Assembly (NCBI RefSeq): GCF_004368405.1
Contig: NZ_SBJH01000104.1
Coordinates: 1-60,836 of the forward strand
Direction: 5' to 3'
DNA: 60,836 nucleotides
Source: Olivibacter sp. XZL3
Lineage (GTDB): Bacteria > Bacteroidota > Bacteroidia > Sphingobacteriales > Sphingobacteriaceae
Below are positions 54,503 through 60,836 of this stretch, in pieces; the first letter of the stretch is position 1, and each line of letters begins with the position of its first letter. Under the pieces are notes generated by a model. That model was not told the origin of the DNA, made no database searches, and was given only the letters and a program-made list of their open reading frames with translations. Position numbers and translations under genes: made by a program.

Positions 54503-56786
54503 TCAACGTGAACACCTGAAGCAGAATATTGAGGCGTTGCGGGTTATGTTCAGGTTGGAAAAGGAAAAACGCCAAGCTACCGAAACCGAACGGCAGCAGC
54601 TTTTGCTGTACAGTGGTTTTGGCGGGCTGAAATTCATCTTAAACCCCGCAGCGCATCCGGTAGATATAAAGCAATGGAAAGACTACGAACGAACCTATTT
54701 TGAGGAAACGCAGGAACTCCACCGGGTACTGAAAGAAAATGCCGGAGACGAAAGGCAATACAAACGCTACGTGGACAGCCTGCGCAGTTCGGTACTCACG
54801 GCGTTTTATACCCCGCCCGAAATTATCAATACAATATCCGATGTATTCAAAGAAAATGGGATTGCGATACAAAAGTTTTTGGAGCCATCGGCGGGTGTTG
54901 GTGGGTTTATCCAGTCTTTTACAGATAAGAGCGTACCACAGGTTACGGCTTATGAAAAAGACCTGCTGACGGGTAAAATCCTTAAACAGATATACCCTGA
55001 CAGGAATATCCGCATCAGCGGTTTTGAAGAAATATCCGAAAGGGAGCTGAACAGCTATGATGTAGTTGCCAGCAATATCCCATTTGGCACAAGTTCGGTC
55101 TTTGACCTTTCCTATTCACGGGGCAATGACCCTGCAAGGGCGCAGGCAGCAAGGGGCATCCACAACTACTTTTTCCTAAAGGGAACCGATACGTTACGGG
55201 ATGGTGGTATGCTCGCTTTCATCACCTCACAGGGCGTACTGGATAGTCCAAGTAACAAGCCTATCCGTGAGGCATTGATGAAAGAACATAACCTTGTTTC
55301 GGTGGTACGGTTACCGAACAATCTCTTTATGGATTACGCCGGAACCGAAGTCGGAACCGACCTTATCGTACTCCAAAAGAACATGGGCAAACAAGGTCTT
55401 TCGGAATTGGAGAAAGATTTTTGCAACACCCAATTGACCAAGCATAACGACCATTTGAATGATTTTGTGTATTACACCTCTCCGGTTGTCTTCAATCAAA
55501 TCATACAATCTACTGACCTGTACGGCAAACCCTATACCGTATATGTGCATGATGGCGGTATAGCCGAAATTGCAAAGGAAGCGAAGAAAATATTGTCTGC
55601 CGATTTTAAAGACAATTTAAACCTGAACCTTTACAAAGGGCTTTCGCCCGATGAGCCTGCGCTACAATCGGATATTACCCCCACACCTGACCCTACACCC
55701 ACACAGCCGGCTAAGGAGATAGTCAGGGAGGAAATACCGCAACCCGCATCGCTCAATATCTCAACTCCTGTAACGACTCAACCGACAACGAGCCAACCAC
55801 AGCCAAGCATGACGGTGGTTGCAGATACACCGTCAATGCAGGAAGAAGTACAGTTGAGTTTGTTCGACCTTTTTGGCGCACCACAGGCAACAGTAATTGA
55901 CCTGCCGAAAAAGGTCAGGATAAGAACGACCGTTACCAAGAAAAAAGCGGTCAACCGCCCGCAACAACCGGGGTTATTTGATTACATCCCCTTGCGTACA
56001 CCAAAAGAGGAAACGCCCAAGCCTCCTGCTACACCTCGGACAAACGAACGCCCGACCGAAATCGGCGATTTGTTTTCGGCTATCGGCATTAATAGTAAAG
56101 GGGAAATTGAGGATATACCCAAAAAAGAACCTGCTCCCGTTATTGATACCATACTCCCCGAACCTGCGCCGTACTCCGGCGAACTCCAATCATTCCACAG
56201 GGATGATTGCCTTGTGGTGGATAAGGGTTTTGTCGGGCATTTGCGGGATGTAGATTTAGAAAACAATTCAGCGGTATTTCACCCGCTATCATTGCCACCC
56301 AATCAGAAAGGTAGAACCGAAGCCTATATAGGTCTAAGGGATGTTTATCAGCGACTCTATAGTCAGGAAGCGCAATTTCATACCGAACATAAAGAAGAAC
56401 GGAAAACGCTGAACAGCCTCTATGATGACTTTGTAAAGAGATACGGCAACCTGAACAGTGCCGATAATATCAAGCTCATCAAGACCGACAGCGCAGGCAA
56501 GGAAATACCCTACTTGGAACGTGTGGTGGGCGGTGTAGTGCATAAGGCTGATATATTCCGCCAGCCTGTAAGTTTTTCAACCGCAACACTGGCAACAGAC
56601 AACCCGGACGAAGCATTGGCGGCATCGCTCAATAAGTACGGAACGGTGGATTTGGGCTACATGTCGGAGATAAGCGGAATGTCCGGCGAGGATTGTAAAA
56701 GATGCGCTGCATGGCCGCATCTTTTACAATCCTGTACAAAAGCAATACGAGATTGCCGAAAAATGGGTTTCGGGCAATGTGGTTGA
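54492..56786 (+). CDS. N6-adenine methylase / SNF2 helicase giant protein, N-terminal part (frameshifted)
   Basis: First part of a protein that would be about 1,860 residues long if intact. Methyltransferase motifs are visible: [13 protein letters not shown] (SAM-binding motif I) and SNIPFG (the NPPY-type catalytic motif IV). A Pro/Thr-rich linker follows (about residues 390-560). The frame is correct up to SGMSGEDCK at 56691-56699, after which the reading becomes meaningless and stops at 56786. Downstream residues resume in the next frame at about 56701. The break sits inside a perfect inverted repeat. In intact form the protein is thought to methylate and remodel element DNA; its exact role is not known. 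Confidence 0.88.
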   Translation: MAFNQREHLKQNIEALRVMFRLEKEKRQATETERQQLLLYSGFGGLKFILNPAAHPVDIKQWKDYERTYFEETQELHRVLKENAGDERQYKRYVDSLRSSVLTAFYTPPEIINTISDVFKENGIAIQKFLEPSAGVGGFIQSFTDKSVPQVTAYEKDLLTGKILKQIYPDRNIRISGFEEISERELNSYDVVASNIPFGTSSVFDLSYSRGNDPARAQAARGIHNYFFLKGTDTLRDGGMLAFITSQGVLDSPSNKPIREALMKEHNLVSVVRLPNNLFMDYAGTEVGTDLIVLQKNMGKQGLSELEKDFCNTQLTKHNDHLNDFVYYTSPVVFNQIIQSTDLYGKPYTVYVHDGGIAEIAKEAKKILSADFKDNLNLNLYKGLSPDEPALQSDITPTPDPTPTQPAKEIVREEIPQPASLNISTPVTTQPTTSQPQPSMTVVADTPSMQEEVQLSLFDLFGAPQATVIDLPKKVRIRTTVTKKKAVNRPQQPGLFDYIPLRTPKEETPKPPATPRTNERPTEIGDLFSAIGINSKGEIEDIPKKEPAPVIDTILPEPAPYSGELQSFHRDDCLVVDKGFVGHLRDVDLENNSAVFHPLSLPPNQKGRTEAYIGLRDVYQRLYSQEAQFHTEHKEERKTLNSLYDDFVKRYGNLNSADNIKLIKTDSAGKEIPYLERVVGGVVHKADIFRQPVSFSTATLATDNPDEALAASLNKYGTVDLGYMSEISGMSGEDCKRCAAWPHLLQSCTKAIRDCRKMGFGQCG
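56690..56732. repeat. Perfect 17-bp inverted repeat spanning the frameshift
   Basis: The left arm (56690-56706) and right arm (56716-56732) are exact reverse complements over 17 bases, with a 9-base spacer. Removing any one base from the left arm restores the protein frame (C-K-[N or D][10 protein letters not shown]) and makes the repeat imperfect. Confidence 0.9.
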
Positions 56787-59700
56787 GAAAGCCGCAGAGG
56801 TACAGGCATACCTTGCCGGACAACCGGAAGACAAAGAAGCTGCGGAAAGCCTTAAAGCCCTCGAAGAAGCCAAGCCCCGCAGGATAGGGTTTGAAGAACT
56901 CGATTTTAACCTCGGCGAACGCTGGATACCTACGGGTATCTACAACCGTTTTGCATCACACCTGTTCGATACGGACGTCCGCATTCATTATTCCGAAAGT
57001 TCCGATGATTTTTCTATCCATTGCGACCGTAAGAATATCCATATCTCCGAAAAATATGCTATCAAATCCGAAAGCCGGACGTTTGACGGCATTAACCTGT
57101 TGAAACACGCCCTTGTCAATACCACGCCTGACATCACCAAAAAGGTAATGGTAGATGACAGGGAGGTCAAGGTGCGGGATATGGAAGCCATACAGATGGC
57201 GAACACCAAAATTGACGAGATACGCAGAGAGTTTTCGGACTGGCTCTTTGCGCAGAACGATGAATTTAAGCAACGGCTGACCGATAAGTACAACGACACC
57301 TTTAACTGTTTTGTTCGTCCGCAATATGACGGCAGCCATCAGGAGTTTCCGGGGCTTGACCGCAAGGCGTTGGGTATCGAAGACCTGTACCCAAGCCAAA
57401 AGGATGCCGTTTGGATGATTAAGATGAACGGCGGTGCTATCTGCGACCACGAAGTGGGTGCAGGTAAAACGCTCATCATGTGTACGGCGGCACAGGAAAT
57501 GAAGCGTTTGGGGCTGGCGCACAAACCGATAATCATCGGCTTAAAAGCCAATGTGCATGAGATAGCGGAAACCTACCGCAAAGCCTATCCCCACGCCAAA
57601 ATACTATATCCCGGCAAGGAAGATTTTACACCAAAGAAACGCCTGCGCATTTTCGGGGATATAAAAAACAACGATTGGGATTGCATCATCTTAACGCATG
57701 ACCAATTCGGAATGATACCGCAATCGCCCGAAATGCAAAAGCAGATATTGGAGGCAGAACTGGAAAGCGTGGAAGATAACCTTGTCGCTTTGGAAGCGCA
57801 GGGCAAGGAAGTTTCAAGAGGGATGCTCAAGGGGGTCATTGTCCGTAAACAGAATTTAGAGGTTAGGTTAAAAACGCTGGAGCATGACATCGAAAACCGT
57901 AAGGATGATGTTGTGGACTTTAAAATGATGGGCATTGACCACATTTTAATGGACGAAAGCCACCGTTTTAAAAATCTCATGTTCAATACGAGGCACGAGC
58001 GTGTAGCGGGATTGGGCAATATGGCAGGCAGCCAAAAAGCATTGAACCTACTATTCGCCATCCGCACCATACAGGAGCGTACCGGCAAAGACCTGGGCGC
58101 AACGTTCCTTTCCGGTACGACCATTAGCAATTCGCTTACGGAACTGTATCTGCTCTTTAAATACCTGCGCCCAAAGGCAATGGAAAAACAGGGCATCAAC
58201 TGTTTTGATGCGTGGGCTGCCATTTACGCCCGTAAGACCACCGACTATGAATTTTCGGTGGCGAACAACATCGTATCAAAAGAACGCTTCCGCTTCTTCA
58301 TCAAAGTGCCGGAACTGGCGCAGTTCTATTCGGAAATTACGGACTACCGGACAGCAAAGGATATTGGCATAGACCGCCCCGAAAAGAACGAGATACTCTA
58401 CCATATCCCGCCCACACCGGAGCAGGAGGTTTTCATCCAAAAGCTAATGGAGTTTGCCAAAACGGGCAAAGCCGAACTTTTGGGCAGACCTCCGCTAAGC
58501 GAAAGTGAGGAAAAGGCAAAGATGCTGATTGCGACAGACTACGCCCGTAAGATGTCGCTGGATATGCGGATGATTAGCCGGAAGTACGAAGACCATCCCG
58601 ATAACAAAGCCTCGCATTGTGCGGCAAACCTTGCTAAATACTATAACAAATACAATTCACAGAAAGGGACGCAGTTCGTTTTTTCCGACCTCGGCACTTA
58701 CAAGCCCGGCGAATGGAATGTCTATTCTGAAATCAAGCGCAAGCTGGTGGAAGACCACGGCATCCCTGCACATGAGATACGGTTTATTCAGGAAGCTAAA
58801 AACGAAAAGCAACGTAAGGAACTCATCAGGGATGTAAACGAGGGTAAAATACGGGTGCTGTTTGGCTCTACCGAAATGCTCGGTACAGGTGTGAACGCAC
58901 AGAAACGGGCGGTTGCCGTTCACCATTTGGATATACCGTGGCGACCCTCAGACCTTGCCCAAAGGGATGGCAGGGCTATCCGTAAAGGCAATGAAATTGC
59001 TAAATTCTTTGCAGATAATATGGTAGATATTTTTATTTATGCGGTGGAGAAATCGCTGGACAGCTACAAATTCAATACGCTGTATAATAAGCAGGTGTTT
59101 ATCGAACAACTCAAAAGCAACAGCCTCGGCAAACGTACCATTGATGAGGGTGGTATGGACGAAAAAACGGGTATGAATTACTCCGAATACGTGGCAATAC
59201 TTTCGGGCAATACAGACCTTTTGGAAAAGGCGAAACTGGAAAAACAAATTGCCGGACTGGAAAGCGAACGGCAGGCGCACAACCGCTCCAAACTCACTTC
59301 CAAATACAGGCTGGAAGATGCTGTGGCTACATTGGAAAGTACACAATCACGTTTTGACCGTATGAGCCTTGACCTCGAAAACCTGCAAAAGCGTATTCAG
59401 AAAAACAAGGACGGGGAAATGCTTAATCCTGTACAGCTTATCGGGCTTTCACCGAATGCCGATGTAAAACAGATTGGCGCAAAGCTCAACCAGCTTTCCG
59501 AAAAAGCCCGTACCGAAGGGCAATATGAGGAAATCGGTACGTTGTATGGTTTTACGCTCTTAGTGAAAACGGAAGTCTCTAAAAAAGACGGCGTGAATAT
59601 TAAGGACAACCGCTTCTTTGTACAGGGGGAGGGCAATATCAAGTACACGTTCAATAATGGCAGAATGGCGACCGATGCAAAAACGGCATCGCTCAACTTC

Positions 59701-59997
59701 CTGAATGCCCTTGAAAAGATACCCCGTATTTTGGAGCAGGAGCAAAAGAAAATCACGGAATTGCAAAAAGACCTGCCTGTTCTTCAGGAAGTGGTGAACG
59801 GCACATGGAAGAAAGAGCAGGCATTAAGCGACCTTAAAACGGAACTGGCGGCTGTTGAAAGAAAAATACAGCTATCTATCAAACCGGATACAGAAACTTC
59901 GGCTGGACAATCCGAGAAAGTTGAAAAGCAAAGTCAACATAATTCGGAGGCGATTGTACGGGTTAAAGGCGTTCATTTACCTCGTGGTGTGCTGTAA
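56779..59997 (+). CDS. N6-adenine methylase / SNF2 helicase giant protein, C-terminal part (frameshifted)
   Basis: The continuation of the protein that starts at 54492, in the next frame. The coding sense resumes at about 56701; the GTG at 56779 is only the first possible start. SNF2/superfamily-2 helicase motifs are complete: [13 protein letters not shown] (Walker A), [11 protein letters not shown] (DExH box), [10 protein letters not shown] (motif III), [11 protein letters not shown] and [11 protein letters not shown] (motifs V and VI). A coiled coil (about residues 825-880) and a C-terminal tail follow. If translated alone, the product would be a helicase without its methylase. Confidence 0.88.
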   Translation: MVEKAAEVQAYLAGQPEDKEAAESLKALEEAKPRRIGFEELDFNLGERWIPTGIYNRFASHLFDTDVRIHYSESSDDFSIHCDRKNIHISEKYAIKSESRTFDGINLLKHALVNTTPDITKKVMVDDREVKVRDMEAIQMANTKIDEIRREFSDWLFAQNDEFKQRLTDKYNDTFNCFVRPQYDGSHQEFPGLDRKALGIEDLYPSQKDAVWMIKMNGGAICDHEVGAGKTLIMCTAAQEMKRLGLAHKPIIIGLKANVHEIAETYRKAYPHAKILYPGKEDFTPKKRLRIFGDIKNNDWDCIILTHDQFGMIPQSPEMQKQILEAELESVEDNLVALEAQGKEVSRGMLKGVIVRKQNLEVRLKTLEHDIENRKDDVVDFKMMGIDHILMDESHRFKNLMFNTRHERVAGLGNMAGSQKALNLLFAIRTIQERTGKDLGATFLSGTTISNSLTELYLLFKYLRPKAMEKQGINCFDAWAAIYARKTTDYEFSVANNIVSKERFRFFIKVPELAQFYSEITDYRTAKDIGIDRPEKNEILYHIPPTPEQEVFIQKLMEFAKTGKAELLGRPPLSESEEKAKMLIATDYARKMSLDMRMISRKYEDHPDNKASHCAANLAKYYNKYNSQKGTQFVFSDLGTYKPGEWNVYSEIKRKLVEDHGIPAHEIRFIQEAKNEKQRKELIRDVNEGKIRVLFGSTEMLGTGVNAQKRAVAVHHLDIPWRPSDLAQRDGRAIRKGNEIAKFFADNMVDIFIYAVEKSLDSYKFNTLYNKQVFIEQLKSNSLGKRTIDEGGMDEKTGMNYSEYVAILSGNTDLLEKAKLEKQIAGLESERQAHNRSKLTSKYRLEDAVATLESTQSRFDRMSLDLENLQKRIQKNKDGEMLNPVQLIGLSPNADVKQIGAKLNQLSEKARTEGQYEEIGTLYGFTLLVKTEVSKKDGVNIKDNRFFVQGEGNIKYTFNNGRMATDAKTASLNFLNALEKIPRILEQEQKKITELQKDLPVLQEVVNGTWKKEQALSDLKTELAAVERKIQLSIKPDTETSAGQSEKVEKQSQHNSEAIVRVKGVHLPRGVL

Positions 59998-60020
59998 ATT
60001 GCAAACTGCTTAATAAAAAG

Positions 60021-60049
60021 AAAACGGGGGGCTGCAAGTCCCCGTTTTT
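60021..60049. terminator. Bidirectional rho-independent terminator
   Basis: AAAACGGGG (60021-60029) pairs perfectly with CCCCGTTTT (60040-60048) around a 10-base loop, followed by T. The A/T ends make it work on both strands. It lies between the helicase gene and the convergent second RteC gene. Confidence 0.88.
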
Positions 60050-60066
60050 ACTTTAGTTGTCATTAA

Positions 60067-60759
60067 CTACTTTTCGTCCTGCTCGTCCATTCTCCGTATC
60101 AGTTCCTCACGAAGTGCATCAAGAAATTTCGTGCGGTTCATCTTCCGGCTTCGCAATTCCAAATAAGTCTGGTAGAAATTACCTAAGTTAATATTAAAAG
60201 TGCTTTCGAAATATTTGGCTATCAATCGTATATCGGTGTTCCCGTTGTCGAATACCCCCTGATAATACAACGCATAAACCAACTCTATCAATGCTACCTT
60301 ACTACCCGTCCACTTGAGATTTGGCGGGGTCATCAATTTGTTCCCCTGTGATTTGTTATATAGCTGGCCTTCAAGATACACCTGTATCATATCGTTGGCA
60401 ATAATCTTGGCAACCTTATAATCGTGTGAGGTGGAAAAGCTGTGGTCGGCTTCAAAATAAAAAGTGTCCAAGCTTAATTTGATGTCGTGTTTGCCCCGAA
60501 CAAAATATTTATGGTCTAAATAGGTACTGTTTGTCCTGTAATATTTATAAAATTCCAGGTTATTGTCAAAGAATCGCTTTAGCTTCTCCAACTCTTTATG
60601 CAGGTATTTCCTGAGAGTTTTCTCGCATCCAAATGGCTTTTTTGTCTCAATTTTGAATATGGCATTATAGTAGATAAGTTTAGAAAGTATTTGAGGCTTT
60701 AGGCATTTAAAAAAATATATTTCTTCTTCATCATTTTTAAATCTTCTTTCTAAAATCAG
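60067..60759 (-). pseudogene. Second RteC-family gene, N terminus lost
   Basis: The minus-strand frame encodes an RteC domain: upstream of the TTG at 60591 the same frame still reads EEEIYFFKCLKPQILSKLIY and KTLRKYLHKELEKLKRFF, which align with the first RteC (EEIHFFKSIKPNILGKLIYY). Later segments are FYKYYRTNSTYLDHKYF and HDYKVAKIIANDMIQVYL. About 55 residues at the N terminus are missing and no in-frame ATG exists. The homology ends at about 60760, where a different sequence with features of an insertion-sequence end begins. It diverges clearly from the first RteC, so it is a paralogue and not a recent copy. Confidence 0.72.
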
Positions 60760-60836
60760 AGCTGTCCAAAATAAATTTTCGAGACAAAAAACAGGGGTTT
60801 CAACGGTCTAAAAAGCAATCCTAAAGCTTTTTATCG
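60760..60836. mobile_element. Possible end of an insertion sequence (runs off the window)
   Basis: The RteC-like coding sense stops at about 60760, exactly where the string GCTGTCCAAAATAAATTTTC begins. Ends of the GCTGTCC / TTTGGACAGC type are common in Bacteroidota insertion sequences. Only 77 bases are visible, and no transposase or second end can be seen. Confidence 0.35.

Larger units (their letters stand above)
47400..60836. mobile_element. Part of a CTnDOT-like integrative conjugative element
   Basis: The gene order RteC, two small HTH proteins, DUF4099/DUF3945 protein, topoisomerase III, then DUF1896 and a giant methylase-helicase matches the excision and regulation region of CTnDOT-type elements (rteC, xis2c, xis2d, orf3, exc). 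The left limit is approximate. The element runs off the right edge of the window. No integrase, relaxase (mob) or tra genes are included, so mobility cannot be judged. Confidence 0.8.

Noticed and set aside
1-60836. CRISPR arrays, rRNA or tRNA genes
   Set aside because: No regularly spaced repeats and no rRNA or tRNA signatures were seen when reading through the window.

Overview
The window looks like a chromosomal segment of a Bacteroidota bacterium, most likely of the order Sphingobacteriales. The evidence is paired SusC/SusD outer-membrane genes, a FecR anti-sigma gene, several Bacteroidota-only DUF families, promoters that fit the TTTG / TAnnTTTG pattern, and a CTnDOT-type conjugative element. 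No rRNA, tRNA or CRISPR array was seen.

Region 1 (about 0.4-7.9 kb, + strand) is a copper/silver-type CusABC efflux operon: RND pump, TolC-like channel, two CusB-like adaptors and a DUF3347 lipoprotein. The pump is split by a frameshift at an A8 run. The two adaptors are joined into one frame at a second A8 run. Removing one A from either run gives the expected gene layout.

Region 2 (about 8.6-24.8 kb) is ordinary chromosome. It holds a DUF922 putative protease, a metallophosphoesterase, an MBL-fold hydrolase, a small lipoprotein, a Na+/H+ antiporter with a DUF2721 protein, a DHA2 drug exporter, a HupE / M1 aminopeptidase pair divergent from a DUF6702 gene, an Ada-like/AlkB alkylation-repair pair, and a minus-strand DUF4198 / thioredoxin / TonB-receptor group that suggests metal uptake.

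Region 3 (about 25.1-47.2 kb) holds two SusCD loci whose partners are peptidases rather than glycosidases. On the + strand: SusC, SusD, an S10 carboxypeptidase and a TPR/HExxH putative metallopeptidase. On the - strand: FecR, STN-containing SusC, SusD, an S9 prolyl-oligopeptidase-type enzyme and an M14 carboxypeptidase. An AraC regulator lies between them. The pattern suggests capture and breakdown of peptides. The FecR gene has no ECF sigma gene beside it; its upstream side runs straight into the mobile element.

Region 4 (about 47.4 kb to the end) is part of an integrative conjugative element. It has RteC, two Xis2c/Xis2d-like HTH proteins, a DUF4099/DUF3945 protein, topoisomerase III (Exc-like), an ORF6N protein, a DUF1896 protein and a giant N6-methylase/SNF2 helicase, then a second RteC gene on the opposite strand, apparently cut by an insertion sequence at the right edge. 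The methylase-helicase is broken by a one-base frameshift inside a perfect 17-bp inverted repeat, which is the signature of quasipalindrome-templated mutation. No integrase, relaxase or tra gene is in the window, so the element is incomplete here.
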